The translations under genes were made by a program, and so were the position numbers. DNA of 64,000 nucleotides from Saccharibacter floricola DSM 15669 (GTDB lineage Bacteria > Pseudomonadota > Alphaproteobacteria > Acetobacterales > Acetobacteraceae): contig NZ_KB899338.1 of NCBI RefSeq assembly GCF_000378165.1, forward strand, positions 1 to 64,000. Reading direction: 5' to 3'. Below the pieces are notes generated by a model. It had not been told where the DNA came from, did not search any database, and saw nothing but the letters and a program-made list of their open reading frames with translations. Numbering within the stretch: the first letter of the stretch is position 1; each line of letters begins with the position of its first letter. Shown piece after piece: positions 42,181 to 51,259 of this stretch.

Positions 42181-42684
42181 ATGACGAAAAATCCGCAAAG
42201 CTCAGATTCTAAGGCTGCAACAGCATTGAAGCTCGATTTGGGCTCGCAATATCTTTGCCATGCAACCATTGATGTGCCGAATACCCCAGAGGTGTTACGC
42301 ACGTTGAAGGCGCCGCCTCACTTGCATCTTGTTGTTGATAAAAGCATGCGCGAAGCTTCTGATGTTGAGGGGGCTTATGAGCTACGTCTTGTCGTGCGTG
42401 CTTTTGGCTATCCTCATGCTCCTAAGGAAGGTGAGAAACTTCAGCCACTTTATCAGGCTGCGGTTGTTTATGCAGGTTTGTTTGGCGTTGTGGGGAAGGC
42501 CTCTTCAGAAGCGCGTGAGAAATTTATCGCGCAAGAGGCTGCGGGGTATCTTTTCCCTACAGCTCGGAATATCCTGCTTGATCTCGTTCGTGAAAGTGGT
42601 TTCTCCGTGAACAACCCTCAACCGATTGATTTCCGCACATTTTGGGAGAAAAATGAAGAAGCGGGAAAGGCTGAGAAGAAATAA
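42181..42684 (+). CDS. secB: Protein-export chaperone SecB
   Basis: A 167-residue SecB. Matches include 'FGYPHAPKEGEKLQPLYQAA' region, 'VVYAGLFGVVG', 'EAAGYLFPTARNILLDLVRE' and 'SGFSVNNPQPIDFRTFW', the strongly conserved C-terminal part. SecB is a cytosolic tetramer that hands unfolded precursors to SecA. I use ATG 42181; an upstream extension has no Shine-Dalgarno. It is longer than the E. coli form by a low-complexity end ('EAGKAEKK'). Confidence 0.9.
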   Translation: MTKNPQSSDSKAATALKLDLGSQYLCHATIDVPNTPEVLRTLKAPPHLHLVVDKSMREASDVEGAYELRLVVRAFGYPHAPKEGEKLQPLYQAAVVYAGLFGVVGKASSEAREKFIAQEAAGYLFPTARNILLDLVRESGFSVNNPQPIDFRTFWEKNEEAGKAEKK

Positions 42685-42696
42685 GGTAACAAAGAC

Positions 42697-45600
42697 GTGT
42701 CAGAGACGGTAGTGAACAAATTTTCGTCTGCTCAAATTGCGGAGCAAGCCTCCGCACCAGTTAGATGGAAGTTGTTTGATGCCGCTTGGTATCGTCGACG
42801 CTATCGGGTTGTACTGTCTGATCAGGAATGTTCTGCTGATGATCAAACATTGTACAGCCTATGGCGACAGGAGAGCGTTAAAAATAGACGCTCTCCTAAC
42901 AGATTTTTTGATGAAAAATGGTATTTGCGCCATAATGGCGATGTTCTAAAAAGTATCCAAAACAAAGGCATTTTTGAAACCGGTTTTCAGCATTATGTGG
43001 ATATTGGAAGTAGAAGTTGTTCTTCTCATTGGCTATTTGATATAGGTACATATTTAAAGAAAAATTCACATGTTAGTTTGAGGTTTATTTATAAATCAGG
43101 TTTTGTGAATGGGTATGATTATTTTTTAAAAGTTGGTGATTTAGAGCGACAAAATCCGCATCGTTTTTTTCAGCAAGAGCTATTTATTCATGAATGCTTA
43201 AAAGATGGTGTAGATTTTGACTGTGAGAAAGGAGGGTTTGATCAATATCTCGCTCTTGAACACCCGAAGATGGGAAGAGTTCGAACATCATGGTATTTTG
43301 ATCCAAAATGGTACTTGGAGCGTTACTCTGATGTGGAGACAATGATTGAAGAAGGACAATTTGAAACACCTCTTCATCATTATTTGGCGAGTGATAATAT
43401 TGATAGCTTTGACCCTAATCCATTTTTTAGTGAAGACTATTATCGTGAGCGCTATCCAGACGTGCGAGAGGCGATTGAGAAGGGTGTTTTTCGCAACGGT
43501 TATGCGCATTTTATGGCTTCAGGAGTGCATGAGCATAGGCAGCCGCATGAGCATGTGGACCTTGAGGGGTTTGCTCAATCTTGCGACGTTAAGCGCTTAT
43601 GTGCGTTAGAAAAAGTTGATGATATTTTTGCATTATGGGTAAAAAAGCAGGAAGGAGAAGTGTCGCAGATCCCTGAGGATGCTGCGTTAGCGACTTATCA
43701 AAAGCTTGCTATTGGTCGTGTGGGGACGGCATTGCCGTCTATTTTTCGCTCTCCATTATCGTTCAATTATGATGCAGATTCCTTGCTCAGTGTCATTGTT
43801 CTTTCAGAGGGGGACTATGTCTCTGTTGCGGCGTCGTTGTTGGCTTTACATCAACAAAATGACGTCTCTTACGATGTCACCCTTGTCAGTAATGGTAATA
43901 CTGAGGAAAAGAAACGAGTATCTCAATTCGCTCGTGGCGTTCGACTGCTTTACTCTGATACGCTGATGTCCGAAGCAGAGCAGTTTAAACGAGGGCTTGA
44001 ACATGCACAAAGCCCCTATGTTGTCGTTATGCGGGCGGGTATGCAGCCGACTGCGGGAGCCTTAAACGCCATTAAACAGGCCATGTTCTATCGGCATATT
44101 AAAGGCGGCTCAGGCCCGATCATGCAGGCGGATGGACGTCTATGTGAAGCAGGTTCTCGTTTATGGCGTGATGGAAGCATGACCCTCAAAGGGAGTGGCC
44201 GTGCCGTAACGGAAGCTGATCTCAGCTATGAAGCTCCTTTGGAGGTGGTGCAGGCTGGCTTCTTTTTTGGTTTGCGGTCGGCTTTTTTAAAAGCGTTACC
44301 TTCTATTGAGGCGTGTGGTCTCGAGGCGGGATTTGCTCCTTTAGCCTTATCATTGCGAGCACAAGGGCTTGGGGTTACTTACCTGTCAGATGTTCTTGTC
44401 CGGAATTTAAGTGCGAGAACTCCTTCAGTGGAGAATAGGGAGCAGCAGGCGCAAAAAATGCGCCGTTCTTTTGCTTCTGTATTGATGCATCATCCACTTC
44501 CTCATGGAGGGGCGTGGCGTGAAAAGGCGACAGCTTTACATGTGGTGATGGTCTTTCCTCACCTGCCGCGTAAATGTGAAGGAGGTGGGTCACGTCGGAT
44601 TTTTCACCAAATAGACGCATTCCTACAAAATAATTGGTTCGTTACCATTGTGGGATTAGAAAACGGAGAAGAAGACCATCTAACAGTTCCTCTTGATTAT
44701 CCGCCCACAGTTGAGTGTTTGTTTGGAGGTGATGCCGTTGCACAACTCTTGACGCAACGTCGAGGTGCCATTCAACTTTTATGGCTTAATGGAACACAGA
44801 CACTAACCAAACTAGCCCCCATGCTTCGTCAGGATCCGAGGATGGTAGAGAATGTTATTTTGGATACCGTAACGCAAGAAGGTGGTGGGTTGCATGCCAT
44901 GGAAGCGCACTTACGGCGTCTAGTGGGAGCAAATGACGATCAGGAGCGTTTAAAGAGGGAAGCTTCTGATGAGCTTTCCAATGCTTGGATGTGTCAATAC
45001 ATCATCGCAGGGGATGCAGCAGAAGAACGTCTTATGCGACGTCTTGGTTTTGAGAATGTCTGGTTACTTCCCCCAGTTGGTATGTCGTTGAAACGAGGTG
45101 TTCAACAAAAAGGGTTTCATGAGCGAAGCGGGCTCCTCTTTCCACTCTGCATCATGCGGTCAGGTGATGCTGTGCATGATGGCTTTGATTGGTTTTGCTT
45201 GCGTATTGCGTCTTATTTAAAGCGGCATCTTGCTGAAGATGTGCCGTTATGGATTGGCGGTTATCATCACCCTTCTGTCGATCTAAGTTTTTACGAACGT
45301 TTTGTTGCTCTAGAAGGACTCGCTCAACCTGTTCCAGATCATGTGCTGATGGAGCATTGTCGCGTGTTGGTTGCGCCTACGCGTGTGTTGGCTACGCAAT
45401 CAAGCGAAATTGTCGAAGGAGCCGCTTATGGTATCCCTTCCGTCATGGGGAGTTCGCAGCTCGAGGCACTTCATTGGGAAGACCGGCGAGATGGTCTTAA
45501 TGGTGGCTTTAATGACCCGCAGCGTTTTGCGCAGGCTATTCTTGATGTGTATCAAGACGAGAGTTTGTGGCTTTCGGTGCAAAAAAATGCGTATCAAAGG

Positions 45601-45873
45601 GTATCGTCTGAAAATCAACCTACCGATTTCCGAAAATCTTTTGCCGATTTGTTAGCGTGCGTTTTAGGTAAACGGCCAGAGGAAAAAACGGTTTCCCCTT
45701 TTTCGGGAACAGCAGAGACACGACGTTTCTCTCCAGCTCCTTTAAGATTACGACCCGAGCCCATATCTGAAGGAGAGGAACATCCCGTTAGCAACCAGGA
45801 GGCAGAGGAGAGTGAGGATGGAGAACCAGACGCTCCTTTGCAGACCCGTCTTGGCGTTGAGCTCAGTCAATAA
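42697..45873 (+). CDS. Large glycosyltransferase with N-terminal WY repeats
   Basis: A 1058-residue protein starting at GTG 42697, twelve bases after secB. Residues 20-290 contain about six repeats of an aromatic motif: 'FDAAWYRRRYRVV', 'FDEKWYLRHNGDV', 'FDPKWYLERYSDV', 'FSEDYYRERYPDV' and weaker ones. Residues 360-590 look like a GT-A (family 2-like) domain ('SVIVLSEGDYVSVAASLLAL'). Residues 610-1000 look like a GT-B domain: 'VVMVFPHLPRKCEGGGSRRI' and 'EIVEGAAYGIPSV', the donor-binding pattern of group 1 transferases. The C-terminus is E/P-rich. It probably builds cell-surface polysaccharide; the substrate is unknown. Confidence 0.75.
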   Translation: MSETVVNKFSSAQIAEQASAPVRWKLFDAAWYRRRYRVVLSDQECSADDQTLYSLWRQESVKNRRSPNRFFDEKWYLRHNGDVLKSIQNKGIFETGFQHYVDIGSRSCSSHWLFDIGTYLKKNSHVSLRFIYKSGFVNGYDYFLKVGDLERQNPHRFFQQELFIHECLKDGVDFDCEKGGFDQYLALEHPKMGRVRTSWYFDPKWYLERYSDVETMIEEGQFETPLHHYLASDNIDSFDPNPFFSEDYYRERYPDVREAIEKGVFRNGYAHFMASGVHEHRQPHEHVDLEGFAQSCDVKRLCALEKVDDIFALWVKKQEGEVSQIPEDAALATYQKLAIGRVGTALPSIFRSPLSFNYDADSLLSVIVLSEGDYVSVAASLLALHQQNDVSYDVTLVSNGNTEEKKRVSQFARGVRLLYSDTLMSEAEQFKRGLEHAQSPYVVVMRAGMQPTAGALNAIKQAMFYRHIKGGSGPIMQADGRLCEAGSRLWRDGSMTLKGSGRAVTEADLSYEAPLEVVQAGFFFGLRSAFLKALPSIEACGLEAGFAPLALSLRAQGLGVTYLSDVLVRNLSARTPSVENREQQAQKMRRSFASVLMHHPLPHGGAWREKATALHVVMVFPHLPRKCEGGGSRRIFHQIDAFLQNNWFVTIVGLENGEEDHLTVPLDYPPTVECLFGGDAVAQLLTQRRGAIQLLWLNGTQTLTKLAPMLRQDPRMVENVILDTVTQEGGGLHAMEAHLRRLVGANDDQERLKREASDELSNAWMCQYIIAGDAAEERLMRRLGFENVWLLPPVGMSLKRGVQQKGFHERSGLLFPLCIMRSGDAVHDGFDWFCLRIASYLKRHLAEDVPLWIGGYHHPSVDLSFYERFVALEGLAQPVPDHVLMEHCRVLVAPTRVLATQSSEIVEGAAYGIPSVMGSSQLEALHWEDRRDGLNGGFNDPQRFAQAILDVYQDESLWLSVQKNAYQRVSSENQPTDFRKSFADLLACVLGKRPEEKTVSPFSGTAETRRFSPAPLRLRPEPISEGEEHPVSNQEAEESEDGEPDAPLQTRLGVELSQ

Positions 45874-45896
45874 CATAACGAGAAAGCTATAAGATT

Positions 45897-47315
45897 ATGA
45901 GTTTTGAAAAAAATATGACCTCTGTTCTGGATCATATTGATGGGAGAATGGAGCAGGCGCAGGAACATTTGTTTGAGCTTTTGCGTATTCCAAGTATTTC
46001 GACACAACCTCAGCATGCTGAGGACTGCCGTCAAGCTGCTCAGTGGCTGTGTGACGATTTGAAAAGCTTGAATATGCGCGCAGATATTCAGGAGGTAAGC
46101 TGGGCTAAACCGGGTAATCCTATGGTTGTGGGGCATAGCGAGAAACCAACAGGTTCTGTTCCTCATGTTCTTTTTTATGGCCATTATGATGTTCAACCGA
46201 CTGATCCCGATGAACTCTGGAAGACCCCTCCTTTTGAACCTCGTATTGTAAAGGATGAAACGGGGCGTTCTGTCATTGTTGCGCGAGGAGCGAGTGACGA
46301 TAAAGGCCAAGTCATGACATTCCTTGAGGCTTGCCGTGCTTGGAAAGACGTGCATGGCTCCTTGCCTGTTCAAGTGAGTGTCTTGCTGGAAGGGGAAGAA
46401 GAGTCAGGGGGTGAAAACCTCTTACCGTTCCTCAAAGCACATGCGGATGAGCTAAAAGCTGATGTTGCCTTAGTGTGTGATACGGCTATGCCTGATCGTG
46501 TCACCCCTGCTGTAACAACGTCTCTCCGTGGGACGGTGGCTGAAGAGGTTGAAATCGTGGCTGCATCGCAGGATCTGCATTCTGGGATGTATGGCAATGC
46601 GGCGGCTAATCCGATCGCACTGTTATGTCAGGCGCTGTCAGGTCTGCGTGATGATGAGGGTCGCGTGACATTGCCGGGGTTCTATGATGGTGTCACCGTA
46701 CCGGATGACGCAACAAGAGAGCAATGGAAGCGTCTCTTCCCCAATGATGCAACCTTACTAGCGGGGACGGGGCTTTCAATCGCTGCGGGGGAAAAGGGGT
46801 TTAGCGCGGTTGAACAAACTTGGTGCCGCCCAAGCTGTGAAATCAATGGTATTTCTGGAGGGTATGAAGGAGAGGGCTTTAAGACTGTCCTTCCAGCGAC
46901 AGCAAAAGCTAAGGTGTCGTTCCGTTTGGTTCCTGGGCAAAACCCAGACCACGTTCGTGAACAGTTCCGTGCTTATATGAAGCGCTCTGTCCCTGCTGAT
47001 GTGCAGGTACGTTTTACGTCTTACGGAGGCTCTTCGGGGTTTGCCGTTTCACGACAAAGTGCTTTCCTACCGGCAACACTCAAAGCGTTGAGTGAGGAAT
47101 GGAAGACAGAGGCTGTAACGATTGGGTGTGGTGGCTCTATCCCGGTGGCGGAGGAGGTGCGTCAGGCCTTAGGGATGGATGCGCTCATGGTCGGGTTTGC
47201 GCAAGCTGATGACCGAATTCATTCGCCTAATGAGCAATATGGCCTTGATTCTTTCCGTCATGGTATTCGCTCTTGGGTGCGTATTTTAGCAGAGCTCTCC
47301 ACACTATCGGTCTAA
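45897..47315 (+). CDS. M20-family dipeptidase
   Basis: A 472-residue metallopeptidase. '[18 protein letters not shown]' has the first zinc ligand and catalytic Asp, '[13 protein letters not shown]' the bridging Asp, '[13 protein letters not shown]' the general-base Glu and a metal ligand, and '[16 protein letters not shown]' the dimerisation-domain histidine. It resembles carnosinase/ArgE-type dipeptidases. Start at ATG 45897; a second ATG at 45912 is possible. 10 bases before pdxA. Confidence 0.9.
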   Translation: MSFEKNMTSVLDHIDGRMEQAQEHLFELLRIPSISTQPQHAEDCRQAAQWLCDDLKSLNMRADIQEVSWAKPGNPMVVGHSEKPTGSVPHVLFYGHYDVQPTDPDELWKTPPFEPRIVKDETGRSVIVARGASDDKGQVMTFLEACRAWKDVHGSLPVQVSVLLEGEEESGGENLLPFLKAHADELKADVALVCDTAMPDRVTPAVTTSLRGTVAEEVEIVAASQDLHSGMYGNAAANPIALLCQALSGLRDDEGRVTLPGFYDGVTVPDDATREQWKRLFPNDATLLAGTGLSIAAGEKGFSAVEQTWCRPSCEINGISGGYEGEGFKTVLPATAKAKVSFRLVPGQNPDHVREQFRAYMKRSVPADVQVRFTSYGGSSGFAVSRQSAFLPATLKALSEEWKTEAVTIGCGGSIPVAEEVRQALGMDALMVGFAQADDRIHSPNEQYGLDSFRHGIRSWVRILAELSTLSV

Positions 47316-47325
47316 GGAGGTCATG

Positions 47326-48318
47326 ATGCTGCGACCATTAGCATTGACGATGGGGGACCCTGCCGGTATTGGCCCTGAGCTGACGGTCAAAGCGTGGAGG
47401 GAGCTGAAGGATAAAGAGACGCCGTTCTTTTGGATCGGTGATGCTACACTTATCGAAAAGGCCGTTCCGGTTAAGCGGATCAGTCATCCAGAAGAGGCAT
47501 TGTCCTGTTTTGGAGAAGCCGTGCCGGTTCTTCACGCCCCTTGCGCTGTCCCCGTGACGCCCGGCCAGCCGGACATACGTAATGCAGGTGCGACGATTGC
47601 CAGTATAGAGCAAGCGGTGCGGAGTGTTCTGGCAGGGTATGCGAGTGCCGTGGTAACGAACCCGATTGCGAAGCATATTTTAGCGAAAGCAGGCTTTCCT
47701 CACCCAGGACATACAGAGTTTTTGGCTGCCTTATGTGATGTTACGGGCAAAGAGGTCATGATGCTGGCATGCCCACAGCTCAAGGTTGTGTTGAGCAGCA
47801 TTCATATGCCGTTGCGCCGCGCTATTGAGACGTTAAGCACAGATCGGATTGTAGAGGTCGCACTTCTGACTGTTCATGCCTTAAAGCGTGATTTTGGTCT
47901 TGAGTGTCCCCGTCTTGCCGTAGCGGGGTTAAACCCTCACGCAGGTGAAGATGGCATGATGGGAACGGAAGAAAAAACCATTATTGCTCCTGCTGTTGAG
48001 CAGCTTCGTGCTGCTGGGGTGACGGTGAACGGGCCGATGCCACCCGATACGATGTTTAGCGCAGCGGCACGGCCTCATTATGATGCGGCAATTTGTTTAT
48101 ATCATGATCAAGGTCTTATTCCGCTCAAAACCTTGGATATGGCAGGTGGCGTCAATGTAACATTGGGTTTGCCTATTATTCGAACGTCTCCTGATCATGG
48201 GACGGCTTTTGATATTGCGTGTTCGGTAGAGCAGGGGCATGCTGATGCATCAAGCTTGGTTGCTGCTTTGTTGTTAGCGGCAGAGATGGCGCACCAACGC
48301 TTTGGAGTGAAAACATAG
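47326..48318 (+). CDS. pdxA: 4-hydroxythreonine-4-phosphate dehydrogenase
   Basis: A 330-residue enzyme of pyridoxal phosphate synthesis. '[20 protein letters not shown]' is the family start; '[11 protein letters not shown]' , '[11 protein letters not shown]', '[15 protein letters not shown]' and '[10 protein letters not shown]' carry zinc and substrate ligands. Of two adjacent ATGs I prefer 47326, better spaced from GGAGG. pdxJ follows after nine bases; PdxA and PdxJ act in succession. Confidence 0.95.
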   Translation: MLRPLALTMGDPAGIGPELTVKAWRELKDKETPFFWIGDATLIEKAVPVKRISHPEEALSCFGEAVPVLHAPCAVPVTPGQPDIRNAGATIASIEQAVRSVLAGYASAVVTNPIAKHILAKAGFPHPGHTEFLAALCDVTGKEVMMLACPQLKVVLSSIHMPLRRAIETLSTDRIVEVALLTVHALKRDFGLECPRLAVAGLNPHAGEDGMMGTEEKTIIAPAVEQLRAAGVTVNGPMPPDTMFSAAARPHYDAAICLYHDQGLIPLKTLDMAGGVNVTLGLPIIRTSPDHGTAFDIACSVEQGHADASSLVAALLLAAEMAHQRFGVKT

Positions 48319-48327
48319 GAGGAAAGC

Positions 48328-49026
48328 ATGATTCGTCTCGGGTTGAATGTCGATCATGTCGCGACTCTACGTAATGCTCGTGGAGAAGCTTATCCTGATC
48401 CAGTCGATGCGGCGCGTATTGCTTTGGACCATGGAGCTGATGGGATTACAGCGCATTTACGCGAAGATCGGCGCCATATACGTGATGCTGATATTGAACG
48501 TTTGCGTAAGCTGCCTGCACCACTTAACTTTGAAATGGCGGCGACGGATGAGATGGTTGATATCGCCTGTCGTGTGAAGCCTCATGCATGTTGTCTAGTG
48601 CCAGAACGACGGCAAGAAGTGACAACTGAAGGTGGCCTAGCGGTTGTTGCTCAGGAGATGGATCTTCAAGCGAAAGTGGCACGACTTTTGGATGCCGGTA
48701 TTCGCGTATCGCTTTTTATTGATCCAGAACCGGCTGCGATTGAGGCAGCCCAGCGCTTGGGGGCGCCTGTCGTAGAGCTTCATACAGGCGCCTATGCGTT
48801 GGGGGGAAGCGAAGAGCTTACACGTTTACAAAAGGCGGCTGAATGTGTGGCTCAATGTGGTATTGAGCTCCATGCTGGGCATGGCCTTACGTACGACAAT
48901 GTTGGCCCTATTACGCGTCTGCCGCATTTAGCAGAGCTTAATATTGGTCACTTCCTTATCAGTGAAGCGGTATTCTCCGGGATTGGGCCCGCAGTGCGCA
49001 GTATGAAAAATCTGCTCTCTCGTTAG
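48328..49026 (+). CDS. pdxJ: Pyridoxine 5'-phosphate synthase
   Basis: A 232-residue TIM barrel that joins 1-deoxy-xylulose phosphate with the PdxA product. '[20 protein letters not shown]', '[16 protein letters not shown]', '[13 protein letters not shown]' and '[16 protein letters not shown]' are all family-typical, including the catalytic His and Glu. AGGAGGA precedes the ATG. Confidence 0.96.
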   Translation: MIRLGLNVDHVATLRNARGEAYPDPVDAARIALDHGADGITAHLREDRRHIRDADIERLRKLPAPLNFEMAATDEMVDIACRVKPHACCLVPERRQEVTTEGGLAVVAQEMDLQAKVARLLDAGIRVSLFIDPEPAAIEAAQRLGAPVVELHTGAYALGGSEELTRLQKAAECVAQCGIELHAGHGLTYDNVGPITRLPHLAELNIGHFLISEAVFSGIGPAVRSMKNLLSR

Positions 49027-49035
49027 GTGGTACAT

Positions 49036-49066
49036 CCCCTCTTTAAGGGTCAAGACTAAAGAGGGG
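49036..49066 (+). terminator. Hairpin between convergent pdxJ and lipoprotein gene
   Basis: A perfect ten-base stem, CCCCTCTTTA with TAAAGAGGGG, with an 11-base loop. No long T run follows on either strand, so it may be a weak or Rho-assisted stop for both convergent units. Confidence 0.55.
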
Positions 49067-49073
49067 CGTGTCC

Positions 49074-49682
49074 TTATTTTGTTGAAGGCGCAGGGCGTAT
49101 CAGCGGTTTAGTTGGGTCGCCGTCAAAATTAGGAACATATTTACCCGATTGATCAGAATATGTCGCTGTGGTCGATTGAGGCGGCGTTGGTGCTGAGTGG
49201 AAAGCTGAGATTGGGCCAAATGGGAAGATGCCAGGGGCGCGGTGCATGGTAGATTCTCGTTGCCGCGAACAACCGCGTGTGATCATAGAACAAACACCAT
49301 CCACGCCAATATACCCGTCATCGTCCCCTGCATAATGGACTTCTGACACGCGGTCATGATCCATGCGAACGAACATTTTGCAAGAAGACCCAGCCCCCCC
49401 AAAGAAAGATTGGTAGATTTTGATAGCAGACCCAACGGGAAAGAAGCCATTATCCTGCATAGCCGGAAAAGAACGGCTAATACTGTACTGCCAGACCTGT
49501 GTTGTGTCATTAAGCTTGCTCGTAGAAGAGGGAGCACCTGCGCAGGACTGAAGGTCAAAGCTGGACATGCCAGCCATCTCATATTGTGCTCGGTGGGCTT
49601 CACGTGCGTCCCAATAGCCACAGCCGCTAAGGAATGCTGGAAGGGCAAGCACAAGGCTATGCTTCAGGATTCGGGTGTTCAT
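49074..49682 (-). CDS. Putative outer-membrane lipoprotein
   Basis: A 202-residue protein from ATG 49682 (GGGAGA Shine-Dalgarno). The signal peptide ends in a lipobox, 'LALPAFLSGCGYW'. The part 'SCAGAPSSTSKLNDTTQVWQ' has a faint SmpA/BamE-like look. The C-terminal third is proline-rich. Function unknown. Confidence 0.7.
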   Translation of the reverse strand: MNTRILKHSLVLALPAFLSGCGYWDAREAHRAQYEMAGMSSFDLQSCAGAPSSTSKLNDTTQVWQYSISRSFPAMQDNGFFPVGSAIKIYQSFFGGAGSSCKMFVRMDHDRVSEVHYAGDDDGYIGVDGVCSMITRGCSRQRESTMHRAPGIFPFGPISAFHSAPTPPQSTTATYSDQSGKYVPNFDGDPTKPLIRPAPSTK

Positions 49683-49866
49683 TCTATCTCCCAAGAGAAG
49701 GTAATTATACAGTATACATTTGAGTGATACGTTACAACGGCGTGTAAATGCGGCAGAACCTATATCATAATGACCTCTTTCTGTGGAGAGACTTTCAGTC
49801 TTGTAGGGGATGGGCTATCAGGGGGCGTCCATTTTACGATGATCATGTTTAAGGAGCGTTTACGCT

Positions 49867-50091
49867 ATGGCTGATATTTCTGCCGCCGAAATTCCTCGTC
49901 TTCAACAAAGCTTGCGCCGCTTGCTGGGTTCCCCTCAACTGACTGTTGAGCCACCTGCCCGTAAAGGTTTAACGGTAGAAATTGCTGTTGCAGGAGAAGT
50001 TATCGGTACGGTGTGCCGTGATGAAGATGAAGGGGAAGTCTCCTACGCTGTTAACCTAACTGTGTTAGAAGAAGACTTGCCTCCTGCATAA
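49867..50091 (+). CDS. DUF3126 family protein
   Basis: A 74-residue protein with the DUF3126 pattern: 'IPRLQQSLRRLLGSPQLTV', 'KGLTVEIAVAGEVIGTV', 'RDEDEGEVSYAVNLTVLEED'. The family is restricted to Alphaproteobacteria and of unknown role. Co-directional with the E1-like gene 14 bases on. Confidence 0.85.
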   Translation: MADISAAEIPRLQQSLRRLLGSPQLTVEPPARKGLTVEIAVAGEVIGTVCRDEDEGEVSYAVNLTVLEEDLPPA

Positions 50092-50105
50092 AGGCTGTAC
50101 TGCTT

Positions 50106-50864
50106 ATGCAGTTTTCTGAAGAAGAGCTGGAGCGATACTCGCGGCATATTCTAGTGCCGGATATAGGAGCCAGCGGCCAAGATAGATTACGGCAAGCGAA
50201 AGTTCTTGTCGTTGGAGCAGGTGGCTTAGGGGCTCCATTGCTTCAGCAGCTTGTGTCTTCTGGAATAGGCCATGTCGGGGTCATAGACCCTGACATTATT
50301 GAATTAAGCAACTTACAGCGACAGGCCCTATACGTAACAGCTGATATTGGTCGTAGAAAAGTTGATGTCGCTCTTGAGCGGCTCACACAGCTTAATCCAG
50401 CCGTTACCCTGTCTTCTTGGCCTTGCAAAGCAACTCCCTCGCTTTTAGAGCGCCTCGTGCCAGATTATGATTATGTATGTGATGCGACGGATAATAGCGC
50501 CGCACGTTTAGCGGTGTCTGATGCTTGCGTAAAAGGGAAGCGGACGCTTGTTTTTGGAGCTGTCCAAGGACTTGTCGGGCAGTATGTGGTCTTTCGTCCT
50601 CATAACGGTGGACCCTGTTACCGTTGTCTTTATCCGCATTTAGAAGCAGATATCTCTGCTGGATGTTCACAACTGGGTGTTATAGGGCCTGCAACGACCA
50701 TCATTGCAGGGTTCATGGCGCTTTCTGTGTTAAAAGAATGCCTCGGCCTTGAAGAAACGGCCCCAGAGGTCAGTAAACTGTTTCTGTGGGACGGACTGAC
50801 AGGGAAACAGCGTGTTCTTCCCATTAAGCGGTCTGACGATTGTCTTCAGCATCAAGACGATTAG
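50106..50864 (+). CDS. MoeB/ThiF-type E1-like adenylyltransferase
   Basis: A 252-residue enzyme. 'ERYSRHILVPDIGASGQDRL' is the MoeB start; 'VLVVGAGGLGAPLLQQLVSS' binds ATP; 'DATDNSAARLAVSDAC' and the cysteine in 'DISAGCSQLGVIGP' follow. 'CYRCLYP' is the first Cys-x-x-Cys of the zinc site, but the usual second pair near the C-terminus is not seen (only one cysteine in the last residues), so zinc may be absent or bound differently. It activates a ubiquitin-like sulphur carrier (MoaD or ThiS); which one is not decided here. Confidence 0.85.
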   Translation: MQFSEEELERYSRHILVPDIGASGQDRLRQAKVLVVGAGGLGAPLLQQLVSSGIGHVGVIDPDIIELSNLQRQALYVTADIGRRKVDVALERLTQLNPAVTLSSWPCKATPSLLERLVPDYDYVCDATDNSAARLAVSDACVKGKRTLVFGAVQGLVGQYVVFRPHNGGPCYRCLYPHLEADISAGCSQLGVIGPATTIIAGFMALSVLKECLGLEETAPEVSKLFLWDGLTGKQRVLPIKRSDDCLQHQDD

Positions 50865-50870
50865 GGAAAG

Positions 50871-51257
50871 ATGAGCGTTCTTATGTATGACGTTGGTATT
50901 ACATTAAGCGATTGCTCATGGGAGCGACACCATCACGCATTTACGTTGGCATGTAGCTTTTTGACCCTTAACCGCTCAGTCTTAATCTTTGCTGGGGGGC
51001 GTTCAGTATTAACGCTTTCAGAAAAAATGGAAGGTTTGGAGGGGGCGCTGTCAGACGGTCTTTTGAAGGCTCGTCATATTCCGTCGTTGCGTGAGTTACG
51101 TGATGCGATCATCAGTTTAGGGGGCGCATTTATGGCTTGTGAAACGGGGATGAAGATGGCTGGGTTATCGTCAGATGATTTAATGGAAGGTATCCGCGTT
51201 CGAGGGATGGTGAGCTTCTTAACAGAAATTGGCTCCCATCCCATCATGACGCTTTAG
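50871..51257 (+). CDS. DsrE-like sulphur-relay family protein
   Basis: A 128-residue protein. The strand-helix order and 'AFMACETGMKMAGLSSDDL', with a conserved-type cysteine followed by a helix, fit DsrE/DsrF-like proteins, which carry persulphide sulphur. Its coupling, seven bases after the E1-like gene, fits a role in sulphur transfer. Family assignment by pattern only. Convergent with pepP-like gene. Confidence 0.6.
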   Translation: MSVLMYDVGITLSDCSWERHHHAFTLACSFLTLNRSVLIFAGGRSVLTLSEKMEGLEGALSDGLLKARHIPSLRELRDAIISLGGAFMACETGMKMAGLSSDDLMEGIRVRGMVSFLTEIGSHPIMTL

Positions 51258-51259
51258 AA

